Notes under the pieces: generated by a model
Seen by the model: the letters and a program-made list of their open reading frames with translations, nothing else
Databases searched by the model: none
Told to the model about the DNA's origin: nothing
DNA from: Treponema sp.
GTDB lineage: Bacteria > Spirochaetota > Spirochaetia > Treponematales > Treponemataceae
Assembly (NCBI GenBank): GCA_016292805.1
Contig: JAEDFM010000004.1
Coordinates: 1-64,000, forward strand
Reading direction: 5' to 3'
Length of the DNA stretch: 64,000 nucleotides
In this document: positions 7,165 through 15,160 of the stretch, in pieces
Layout of the letters: every line of letters begins with the position of its first letter
How positions within the stretch are numbered: the first letter of the stretch is position 1
Position numbers and translations under genes: made by a program

Positions 7165-8487
7165 CTAAAACGGAAGATAGGTAGATTTATTTCCCGCCAG
7201 AGTATTTATCCACTGGTGATTTTTTTCATATGCCAGGCGGCTGTCCAGAATCCAAAGTATATTGTTATTACTGTACTTTTGAACAGGAATATTTCCTTCC
7301 CCATCTGTAAAAATAATCAGACCGCTGTATTCACTTTTATGATCTTCAAAAAAATCAAAAGCAGGCTGAAAGTTTGTGCCTCCTCTTCCTTTAATTTTAT
7401 CAAGATCAATTTTTTTTCTGAATTGTACAGGCTTTGTATTTTTTAAATTTACATCAAAGAAAATCAAATCTATCTTTTCAATAATTTTAAGAAAGAAAAA
7501 GTTCTTTATAGCATGAGTAAAATGTTCAAAGCTTTCATCTGTAATAGAGCCGGAAACATCTACAGCAATTAAAATATTTGCCTTGCGTTCATACCGGCTG
7601 CCCATAGCAGAAAAACCATAACGGCGGTTTGGACGCATTCTGGTCAAAGTTCTGTTTGCAGTAACAATACTCTGACGAAAATGAGTAAGAGCTCTTCTGT
7701 AATCAAAAGAAAAATCTGCAGAGTCTTTTATAGCACGCTGTTGTTCACCACCAATTCCACCCCATCCGGCATCAGCTTCTGCTTTTTTTATCTGATCTTT
7801 AATATGCTGCTGAGCTTCCTGATTTTCTTCCCAAAGTTCAGATTCTTCAGATTCTGCTTCAAGAAGACTTTCTGAACTTTCTGCTTTCCCGGCATCTTCT
7901 CCTGCAATAGCGGTTTCTTTTACTAAAAATAAAATACGGCGATACCACTGTTCAAAGCTTAAATCATCAACAATCTTTAAATTTCCCGAATAATGATCTA
8001 TTGAAAGATTTCTTTGAAAGAATTTCAGCTCTTCTGAGCCTTCCCATTTAATTCCAAGGGGATGAGTTAATGTTCCAAAACGAACAGCCTGATTTTTCAG
8101 GTACAGCACACCTGGTAAATCGTTTCCATAAGAATCACTTAAGCCAACAAAACCGGAAGGAGTTCTGCGGCAATAGCAGGAAGCATAAATACACACATCG
8201 CTGGCAATTGAAAGAATGCCGTAACGGGGATTCAGGGGAAGTCTGGCATAAGGATGACCCAGCATAATACGGAAAACTTCATTCTTAAGATAAAACTCCA
8301 CCTGCTGGTCGCTCATTGCTTCCAGAAGTTTTGGACTGTATTCTATCCTCATTTTTCCAGAACGGACAGGAATATTAAGATTAGGATTAGGGATAATGCT
8401 ATGAGCAGCTTGAACTCCAAATAAAAGCGGTTCAGTTATAAACCAGTGAGAAACAATATTTTTTATCCGTTTTTCTAAATTACTCAT
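7165..8487 (-). CDS. VWA-like (DUF2201) protein
   Basis: 440 aa. The N-terminal 270 residues resemble the DUF2201 metallopeptidase-like domain. The C-terminus is a von Willebrand A-like domain with a complete MIDAS: D310-x-S312-x-S314, T371 and D395, so it should bind a divalent metal and a partner. In relatives the N-terminal domain carries HExxH; here the matching segment reads NEVFRIMLGH (from N69), so two ligand histidines are replaced and peptidase activity is unlikely. An acidic linker covers residues 195-230. It follows the MoxR gene by 37 bases; such pairs act in assembly or metal insertion of a target protein. Confidence 0.8.
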   Translation of the reverse strand: MSNLEKRIKNIVSHWFITEPLLFGVQAAHSIIPNPNLNIPVRSGKMRIEYSPKLLEAMSDQQVEFYLKNEVFRIMLGHPYARLPLNPRYGILSIASDVCIYASCYCRRTPSGFVGLSDSYGNDLPGVLYLKNQAVRFGTLTHPLGIKWEGSEELKFFQRNLSIDHYSGNLKIVDDLSFEQWYRRILFLVKETAIAGEDAGKAESSESLLEAESEESELWEENQEAQQHIKDQIKKAEADAGWGGIGGEQQRAIKDSADFSFDYRRALTHFRQSIVTANRTLTRMRPNRRYGFSAMGSRYERKANILIAVDVSGSITDESFEHFTHAIKNFFFLKIIEKIDLIFFDVNLKNTKPVQFRKKIDLDKIKGRGGTNFQPAFDFFEDHKSEYSGLIIFTDGEGNIPVQKYSNNNILWILDSRLAYEKNHQWINTLAGNKSTYLPF

Positions 8488-8524
8488 TCCTAATTCTGCG
8501 TTATCAAATATCCATTATCAATTG

Positions 8525-9592
8525 TTATACATCCATTACCAGTTCCATTAACTTTTGATACAAATGTGGAACAAAGTTTGAAATAAAACAAAGCGTATCA
8601 GGATATTCGCTGGCAGAACAAAGAGAAGCAAAATGAGACTGTATTTCTTTAAGTGACACTTCTCCAAGATAGTCAAAATATTCAATTAAGTTTGTTGAAA
8701 TATCTCCGGCTTTGTTTTTATCATAAGCTCCGCTTTCTATAAAACGGAAAAGTGAAACATTAACCTGTGTAAAATCCATTGCAGTAAGCTTTGAAAGTTT
8801 AGATTTTACAGTTTCAAAATCACCTTCCAGAATTTCTTTAGCAGAAGGATAATTATGTTCCATTACATAACGGAAGAATGTTACTGTTGCCCGGTTACCA
8901 ATTACGCCAGAAACAAGAGCTTTGTGAAGTTCTCCCAGTTCTGAAAAGTTTTTAATTATGTTAGAAGTTCTTTCCCAGCTGCGGCGGTCTGGTGATCTTT
9001 CAAGGTTTTCTGTATCCGAATCTAAATCTGATGAATCAAGGAACTCTGGATTTTCACCAATAAAATTAATAATACGGTTATCAATTCCAGCTTTACCTGC
9101 CCATTTAAGCCAGTCTTCTACAGATGGGTTGAATTCATAAATATTAAAACGAGAAACTAATGCAGGATCCAGGTCTGTAAGCTGATATTCATTACCATTA
9201 TTTACAGCAGAAATAATTCGACTGCCTTCAGGAAGAGTTTTACCGGCCAGTTTACGGTTTAATGTAAGGTCCATTATAACTTGAAGGATTTCCGGGCGGC
9301 TTCTGTTCAGTTCATCTAAAAACAGAACAACAGGTTTACCATCTGTAGGAAACCAATATGGAACCATAAAATCTGTTTTACCAGTTTTACTATTTTTTTC
9401 TGGAAGCCCCAACAAATCTGCAGGATCTGCCATTTGACCTAAAAAAAGTGTAACGACTTTTTCACCTTTTGCAGAAAAATAATCTTCCAGGATACGGCTT
9501 TTACCAATACCATGTTTACCAACCAGCATAATGTTCTGAGTTGCAGGAGTATTATCAAGAATAAAAGTGAGTTGTTGAGTATTAATTGTCAT
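8525..9592 (-). CDS. MoxR-type AAA+ ATPase
   Basis: 355 aa. Walker A GKHGIGKS lies at residues 25-32 and Walker B PVVLFLDELNRS at about 87-98; the sensor-like SRIISAVNNGNEY and the arginine-finger region DPALVSRFNIYEF follow. This is the MoxR branch of AAA+ chaperones, which work with VWA proteins to remodel or activate a partner. The VWA gene is immediately downstream, as expected. The C-terminal 150 residues are helical and less conserved. The ATG follows the TGA/TAA region after udp without an obvious promoter. Confidence 0.85.
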   Translation of the reverse strand: MTINTQQLTFILDNTPATQNIMLVGKHGIGKSRILEDYFSAKGEKVVTLFLGQMADPADLLGLPEKNSKTGKTDFMVPYWFPTDGKPVVLFLDELNRSRPEILQVIMDLTLNRKLAGKTLPEGSRIISAVNNGNEYQLTDLDPALVSRFNIYEFNPSVEDWLKWAGKAGIDNRIINFIGENPEFLDSSDLDSDTENLERSPDRRSWERTSNIIKNFSELGELHKALVSGVIGNRATVTFFRYVMEHNYPSAKEILEGDFETVKSKLSKLTAMDFTQVNVSLFRFIESGAYDKNKAGDISTNLIEYFDYLGEVSLKEIQSHFASLCSASEYPDTLCFISNFVPHLYQKLMELVMDV

Positions 9593-9640
9593 ACTCAGGA
9601 TTTTAACAGAGAAAAAAGTTTTATTGAATAAGTTTTGTGA

Positions 9641-10420
9641 TTATTTAGTCTTATCTTTTAAAATCAATTCTCGTAAAGCTTCAACTGCAACTGTAATTGC
9701 CAGTTCTGTATCGTGAGCCTGTTTATTTGGTAATCCTTTTTTTGCCCGTTCCTGATTTGCTACAACAAGGAAACAGCTTCCTACCCTTACCCGTAAAAAC
9801 TGTCCGGCAATAAATAAAGCAGCACTTTCCATTTCGCTGGCAAGACACCCCATTCTAAGCCATGCCTGCCATTTATTTTCCAGTTCGTAAGAAACAGGCA
9901 TAACTTCAGGTTCATGCTGACCAAAGAAAGAATCTTTACACTGAACAACACCAACATGATGTGGAGCCTTTAATTTATCAGCAGCATTAATTAGAGCATT
10001 TACACATTCAATATTTGGAACTGCAGGATATTCAATTGGAGCAAATTCTCTGGAAGTTCCTTCCATACGAACAGCACCTGTAGCAATAACAATATCACCA
10101 CCCATAACATCATCCTGCATACCGCCACAAGTTCCTACACGAATAAAAGTATGAGCGCCGCATTTTGCCAGTTCATCAATAGCAATGGCTGCAGAAGGTC
10201 CCCCTATACCAGTAGAAGTAACACTTACAGGAACACCTTCCAAAGTACCAGTATAAGTTACATATTCACGTACATCAGCTACAAGACGAGGATTTTCAAA
10301 ATGTTCTGCAATTTTAGCACATCGTTTTGGATCTCCAGGCATAATTACATATTTACCAATATCCTGTGGACCTACTCCTGTATGATACTGTTTGCCTGAA
10401 CCTTCTGTATAATCAACCAT
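9641..10420 (-). CDS. udp: Uridine phosphorylase (nucleoside phosphorylase family)
   Basis: 259 aa. It cleaves uridine with phosphate to uracil and ribose-1-phosphate. Family motifs are the phosphate-site MPGDPKRC near residue 28, [26 protein letters not shown], and the ribose/base-site [12 protein letters not shown]. An AGGAGG Shine-Dalgarno precedes the ATG. It is 25 bases after the sensor-GGDEF gene and could be co-transcribed. A related purine nucleoside phosphorylase specificity cannot be excluded. Confidence 0.88.
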   Translation of the reverse strand: MVDYTEGSGKQYHTGVGPQDIGKYVIMPGDPKRCAKIAEHFENPRLVADVREYVTYTGTLEGVPVSVTSTGIGGPSAAIAIDELAKCGAHTFIRVGTCGGMQDDVMGGDIVIATGAVRMEGTSREFAPIEYPAVPNIECVNALINAADKLKAPHHVGVVQCKDSFFGQHEPEVMPVSYELENKWQAWLRMGCLASEMESAALFIAGQFLRVRVGSCFLVVANQERAKKGLPNKQAHDTELAITVAVEALRELILKDKTK

Positions 10421-10444
10421 AAAATCCTCCTGAAAAGTGATGTT

Positions 10445-12370
10445 TTATTGTTTATTTGCAGCTTTTGCTTTAGCTTCTGCTTCCATCTGCTTATGCATTT
10501 CTTCTTTTTTGATGTACATAATTTCATCAACCTTTTCTACAGCCTGCTGTAAAGTTAAAGGTGAATCAGGATTTACAGTATATGTACCAGCACTGGCAGA
10601 TAATTTATAAGGAAGCTTCATTAAAGCAACCTTTTTATTAAGAGTATTTGTTATTAATTCACAGTAATCCTGACCTTTATACTCATAGGAATTACCAAGA
10701 ATAAGGAATTCATCACCACCATAACGGACAACCTTCCAGGTTTTTGGAACAACCTGAAGAATTGCTGCAGCTACAGTTTTTACAGCCAAATCTCCGTGAA
10801 GATGACCGAACTGGTCATTAATAAGCTTCATTTTATTGATATCCACAAAGTAAAGAATATTTGCCAGGCGGCGATTTTTATTCTGTTCATAAAATGGAAT
10901 AACAAGTTTTTCCATACCAACACGGTTCAAACAACCAGAAAGAGCATCAACAGTGGAAATCTTAAGGAACTGCTGGCTTAAATGTTTGAACATATTATTT
11001 TTACGGAATCGTTCAACACTGGTACCAAAAGTACGAGTCCAGGTGTAACCATAATGATTTTCAATAAGATTCAGACAGTTTTTTATAACAACATAACCAA
11101 ACACATAAGAATGATTGAAAATTGGCATAAAAAGGAATATATCATTTCCTTCTTCCGATTTTAATTTTTGTGGAAGCAATTCTCGGGTAGGAATTAATTC
11201 ATTAATATATTTTTTATTATCTTTTACAGCAATTACAGACTGAACATTCTCTCCAAAGGAAAGATTTTGTGGAAGATTTTCTTCAGAGTTAATTAATACA
11301 GAAGACCAGTCTGATTTTAAGAAAATAGAAAAGTTTGGACCTTCAAAGTGATGAGATTTTGCAAAGAACGATTCCAGATTTGTAAGCAAAGTAAATACAT
11401 CGTTAGATTCTGTAAAGATTTCCTCGATTACTTCCATCTGAGTAGAGAATTCATCACTTACATTCATTGAATCCAGAACATTAAAGGCAAAAACTTTATG
11501 ACTATCTGACATACCAGCCATACAGCCACAGCTGCGTCTATATACAGGAGAACTTCTTAAAGAAATGTGTCTTATTTCTCTATCCCCAGAAAGAACTCGT
11601 TTAATAGCTTCTGCACCAACCTGTTCTGCATTACCGCGAACAGTAGAGATTGATGGCATCAGACATTTAGAATAGAAAATATCATCATAACCAACAATTT
11701 TAATATCTTCAGGAACCTTGATTTTATGTTCATCTGCAACTTTTAATAAAGCAAGTGCCATAAGGTCGTTGGCACAAACAAAAGCCTGTGGCAGTTTTTT
11801 TCCAGATTCCACATAATCATTTAAAAAGTCATAGGCAATACTGTAATTGGAGGAAGCAATTGTAAAAACCTTCTGCTGGTCAAACGGAATGTTATTTTCC
11901 ATAAGACAGGTTCTATAGGCCTTATATCGTTCTGCAAAATCTATAGACTGCTCTTTTCCAGAAATATACGCAATATCTTTTACATCATGCATTCTTATAA
12001 GATGAGTAATTAAATCATGAAAACCAGAATAATTATCAACTTTAATGCAGCTTATCCCCTTTAAAGGATGATTGATTGTGATTGCAGGAATACCGGCTCT
12101 TAAAATGCGTGCTCTTTCTTTTTCTAGAACACGAGTACTTCCAATTAAATCTGAAAGAACAATAACGCCGTCAAAATCTTCATAATGAACTAAAGAGAAT
12201 ATAGAATATCCTGTTGTATTGGGATAACCCGAGAATTCGGTATAGTTATAACCGTTGAATATGTAAATATCAATATTCTGGTCTTTAACCGCTCTTTGCA
12301 TTCCCTGAATAAAATCAGTTACAAAATAAGTTGACCAGGCACAACAAAGTACAGCAACTCTTCTTTTCAT
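10445..12370 (-). CDS. LacI-type sugar-sensor domain fused to GGDEF (diguanylate cyclase)
   Basis: 641 aa from the ATG at 12370 (AGGA nine bases upstream; an in-frame TTG two codons earlier is less likely). Residues 1-280 are a periplasmic-binding-protein fold of the LacI/GalR type (FDGVIVLSDL, VCANDLMALALLKVA, IVGYDDIFYSKCLMPSISTV) but with no helix-turn-helix and no signal peptide. The segment RRSCGCM follows, then a GAF-sized middle region, and a GGDEF domain from about 475 with an intact RYGGDEF at 549-555. No RxxD inhibitory site is visible. It should make cyclic di-GMP in the cytoplasm in response to a small ligand, perhaps a sugar. No EAL or HD-GYP partner is nearby. A 57-aa membrane protein is encoded just upstream. 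Confidence 0.85.
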   Translation of the reverse strand: MKRRVAVLCCAWSTYFVTDFIQGMQRAVKDQNIDIYIFNGYNYTEFSGYPNTTGYSIFSLVHYEDFDGVIVLSDLIGSTRVLEKERARILRAGIPAITINHPLKGISCIKVDNYSGFHDLITHLIRMHDVKDIAYISGKEQSIDFAERYKAYRTCLMENNIPFDQQKVFTIASSNYSIAYDFLNDYVESGKKLPQAFVCANDLMALALLKVADEHKIKVPEDIKIVGYDDIFYSKCLMPSISTVRGNAEQVGAEAIKRVLSGDREIRHISLRSSPVYRRSCGCMAGMSDSHKVFAFNVLDSMNVSDEFSTQMEVIEEIFTESNDVFTLLTNLESFFAKSHHFEGPNFSIFLKSDWSSVLINSEENLPQNLSFGENVQSVIAVKDNKKYINELIPTRELLPQKLKSEEGNDIFLFMPIFNHSYVFGYVVIKNCLNLIENHYGYTWTRTFGTSVERFRKNNMFKHLSQQFLKISTVDALSGCLNRVGMEKLVIPFYEQNKNRRLANILYFVDINKMKLINDQFGHLHGDLAVKTVAAAILQVVPKTWKVVRYGGDEFLILGNSYEYKGQDYCELITNTLNKKVALMKLPYKLSASAGTYTVNPDSPLTLQQAVEKVDEIMYIKKEEMHKQMEAEAKAKAANKQ

Positions 12371-12399
12371 ATACAAAGTCCTATTCCCGCAGAAAAGAA

Positions 12400-12573
12400 T
12401 TATCTGATAACCACACTAAGTAAAAATCCTATAGCCACACTTATAGCAATTGCCAAAATAGTAATGATTATATATTTAGCCACAGGAACCTTTTTGTTTG
12501 TATCCTGCTCCAATCTGCATTCATAGATTGTCTTGTCTTCTTCATTCCTGATTTTTATTTTTTTATCTGGCAT
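12400..12573 (-). CDS. Small tail-anchored membrane protein, 57 aa
   Basis: The frame starts MPDKKIKIRNEEDKTIYECR and ends with one hydrophobic helix (YIIITILAIAISVAIGFLLS) followed by VVIR-stop. GGAG lies six bases upstream of the ATG. It is 29 bases before the sensor-GGDEF gene on the same strand, so the two are probably co-transcribed. The charged cytosolic head plus C-terminal anchor suggests a membrane tether or regulator of its neighbour; that is inference. I recognise no family. Confidence 0.65.
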   Translation of the reverse strand: MPDKKIKIRNEEDKTIYECRLEQDTNKKVPVAKYIIITILAIAISVAIGFLLSVVIR

Positions 12574-12601
12574 TGATAACTCCTATAGAATAATTATAGC
12601 A

Positions 12602-12640
12602 TAAAAAAAGCACGCTTCAAATTGAAACGTGCTTTTTTTT
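12602..12640. terminator. Bidirectional terminator after the aconitase-like gene
   Basis: AAAAAAAGCACG and CGTGCTTTTTTTT pair, with an inner TTCAA/TTGAA stem beyond one mismatch. It lies 8 bases after the stop of the aconitase-like gene and is flanked by A and T runs on both strands. Confidence 0.9.
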
Positions 12641-12646
12641 TACTAC

Positions 12647-14875
12647 TTACTCTCTGTAAAAATTAATCAAACATCCAGCCAGGATGATTTTTCTTTCATC
12701 ATCAGTCAAATCGCCAACTGAAAGTTCAAAGCTGTTTACTGTTCCATCTTTCTTTACTGCATAAGCTGTAATTGAAGGAAGCTTTTCAGCAATCATTTTC
12801 TTTACCCCTGGAATAAATACATAATCATCGTTTGCAAATGGAAGATTTTTGTCTCCTTCTTTGTAAAGGAATGGTAACATACCCCAGTTAATAAGATTTG
12901 AACGATAGCGTTTTGTTGCATATTCGTTGGCAATGTTTGCAGAAGCACCAAGTACACGCTGACAGCTTGCGGCCTGTTCCCGGGCAGAACCATCACCTGG
13001 TTTACAAGCAAAAATTGTAGAACCAGTCTGAGCGGCAGCAGCCTTCTTTCCAAGTTCTGCATCTTTTTTAGCAAGTGCATCTACAACAGTTTTAATTTCT
13101 GCAGCAATGCTTGGGTCCATATCACGAACAGCCTTTGCACGACCAACATAAGCAGGATCCTTGCGGCTTAAAGTAAATTCTGCAAGTCCAAGTGGATTTG
13201 AACGGAAAGATGAAGTTTCTCCAGAAGGAATAAGTTCATCTGTTGTTGTAACTGGGTCATGGATTTCTGAAACAACTTTTACAAGTAAGTCATCTCCAAG
13301 AGCCTTCTGTTCTGGCCAGTCTTTAATATTTGGACCAAACTGAATTTCAACTTCAGGATGAGCAACACCTTTTGAATCGTAAACCCGTTTGTCGTAAATT
13401 GCTTTGTCAAAGAAGTATTTCTTTCCAGAGAATTCTGTATCATATTCTGTAGCAGCTGTAAGGAAACCTTTGTTTGCAGCAGTTGCGGCAATTGAGCGGG
13501 CATCCATAAGAGCAACGCTAGACAACTGACCATTCTGAATTTTAGAGCCTTCACGATTAGGGAAGTTGCGAGTTGAGTGACGGATAGAGAATGCACCGTT
13601 TGCTGGAGTATCTCCTGCCCCGAAACAAGGACCACAGAAGGCAGTTTTAATAATTGCACCAGCACTAACCAAACTTGAGAAAGCACCGTTCTTCATTAAT
13701 TCCTGATAAACTGGCATGGAAGCTGGGTAAACGTTCAAAAGGAACTTACCGTTACCAGTATCTTTTCCTTTAAGAATGTCGGCTGCTGCACAAATGTTTT
13801 CAAATCCACCACCAGCACAACCAGCAATAACACCCTGGTCAACATAAAGCTTTCCGTCAATTACTTTGTTTTTCAAAGAGAAGTTCACTTTATCACCAAA
13901 AGAAACCTTGGCACGCTTTTCAGTTTCAGCAAGAACATCAAGCAGGTTAGCATTAACTTCATCAATTGTATAAGCACAAGAAGGATGGAATGGCATAGCA
14001 ATCATAGGACGGATTTCGCTTAAATCAATTTCGATTGCACCATCATAATAAGCACCATCTTCTGGATTAAGTTCTTTATAAGCCTTTGGACGACCGTGAA
14101 TTGCATACCATTCTTCAACTTTTTCATCAGTACGCCAAATAGAAGACAAACAAGTTGTTTCCGTTGTCATTACATCAACACCAATACGGAAATCAGCAGA
14201 CAAGCTTGCAACACCAGGTCCCACAAATTCCATTACCTTGTTCTTTACATAACCGTTATCAAAAACAGCCTTAATGATTGCCAAAGCAACATCCTGTGGA
14301 CCAACACCTGGAACTGGAGCACCAGTCAAATAAATTGCAACAACGCCCGGGTAAGCAACATCGTAAGTTTTATTCAAAAGCTGTTTAGCAAGCTCACCAC
14401 CCCCTTCACCAATAGCCATAGTACCAAGAGCACCATAGCGAGTGTGGCTGTCTGAACCAAGAATCATTGCACCACATTCAGCAAGCATTTCCCTGGCAAA
14501 CTGATGGATTACAGCCTGATGAGGAGGAACATAAATTCCACCGTATTTCTGAGCACAAGTAAGACCAAACATATGGTCATCTTCGTTGATTGTTCCACCA
14601 ACAGCACAAAGTGAGTTGTGACAGTTTGTTAAAACATAAGGAAGAGGGAATTTTTCCAATCCAGATGCACGGGCAGTCTGAATAATTCCGACATAAGTAA
14701 TATCGTGTGATGTGATTTTATCGAATTTGATTTTAAGTTTTGCAGCGTCACCTGATGTATTGTGTTTCTGCAAAATAGAATATGCCATAGTTTTTTTGGC
14801 ACCATCAGCAGGATTAGAACCAGCGTCTGTAAGTTTACCATTTACAAGGTAAGCACCCTTTTCCCAAAGTTTCAT
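12647..14875 (-). CDS. Aconitase-family hydratase (YbhJ type)
   Basis: 742 aa. The aconitase superfamily is shown by [20 protein letters not shown], the Fe-S ligand segments ([10 protein letters not shown] and [17 protein letters not shown]) and the C-terminal swivel-domain motif [13 protein letters not shown]. Overall pattern and length fit the putative-hydratase branch related to E. coli YbhJ rather than housekeeping AcnA or AcnB. The substrate is not established for that branch. No citrate synthase or isocitrate dehydrogenase is nearby, so it may act on another hydroxy-acid. GGAG precedes the ATG. A long folded leader lies upstream. Confidence 0.85.
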   Translation of the reverse strand: MKLWEKGAYLVNGKLTDAGSNPADGAKKTMAYSILQKHNTSGDAAKLKIKFDKITSHDITYVGIIQTARASGLEKFPLPYVLTNCHNSLCAVGGTINEDDHMFGLTCAQKYGGIYVPPHQAVIHQFAREMLAECGAMILGSDSHTRYGALGTMAIGEGGGELAKQLLNKTYDVAYPGVVAIYLTGAPVPGVGPQDVALAIIKAVFDNGYVKNKVMEFVGPGVASLSADFRIGVDVMTTETTCLSSIWRTDEKVEEWYAIHGRPKAYKELNPEDGAYYDGAIEIDLSEIRPMIAMPFHPSCAYTIDEVNANLLDVLAETEKRAKVSFGDKVNFSLKNKVIDGKLYVDQGVIAGCAGGGFENICAAADILKGKDTGNGKFLLNVYPASMPVYQELMKNGAFSSLVSAGAIIKTAFCGPCFGAGDTPANGAFSIRHSTRNFPNREGSKIQNGQLSSVALMDARSIAATAANKGFLTAATEYDTEFSGKKYFFDKAIYDKRVYDSKGVAHPEVEIQFGPNIKDWPEQKALGDDLLVKVVSEIHDPVTTTDELIPSGETSSFRSNPLGLAEFTLSRKDPAYVGRAKAVRDMDPSIAAEIKTVVDALAKKDAELGKKAAAAQTGSTIFACKPGDGSAREQAASCQRVLGASANIANEYATKRYRSNLINWGMLPFLYKEGDKNLPFANDDYVFIPGVKKMIAEKLPSITAYAVKKDGTVNSFELSVGDLTDDERKIILAGCLINFYRE

Positions 14876-14890
14876 TTATTGCTCCTGTGT

Positions 14891-15070
14891 AAGCGCGGTC
14901 AGAGCGTGCGCTTTGATTTATAAAAAAAGAACGTTTAAAATAGATGGCTGAAATTGCGCCATCTATTTTAAGTCCCGAGTTTTTTTACAAAAACTCTATT
15001 TATTTACGTGTTCGCTTGCGCGAACGTTTTGTAAATCCTCAGTTGTTGAAACAACTTGCGGTTTACAAAA
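14891..15070 (-). promoter_or_regulatory. Five-hairpin structured leader upstream of the aconitase-like gene
   Basis: Five hairpins follow one another: 15027-15070 (about 11 outer pairs plus inner AGTTGTT/ACAACT), 15010-15025 (GTTCGC/GCGAAC), 14977-14996 (8 bp, 4-base loop), 14935-14971 (14 bp, followed on the minus strand by a T-rich run) and 14891-14913 (AAGCGC/GCGCTT). A minus-strand TATAAT at 15085-15090 would start a transcript just before them, giving a leader of about 200 bases. The fourth hairpin plus T run could act as an attenuator. The divergent arrangement makes simple 3' terminators unlikely. Confidence 0.5.
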
Positions 15071-15124
15071 TTAAGGAATGGTTGATTATAACAAAAAAAT
15101 ACCATTGTTCATAGAGATTTTTTT

Positions 15125-15152
15125 TTGCAATTATTCATTTTTCTTCTATAAT
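15125..15152 (+). promoter_or_regulatory. Promoter of the glycoside hydrolase gene, nearly leaderless
   Basis: TTGCAA (15125-15130), 16 bases, TATAAT (15147-15152). Only 8 bases separate the -10 from the ATG at 15161, so the transcript should begin at or 1-2 bases before the start codon, and no Shine-Dalgarno is present. Confidence 0.65.
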
Positions 15153-15160
15153 TAATAATT

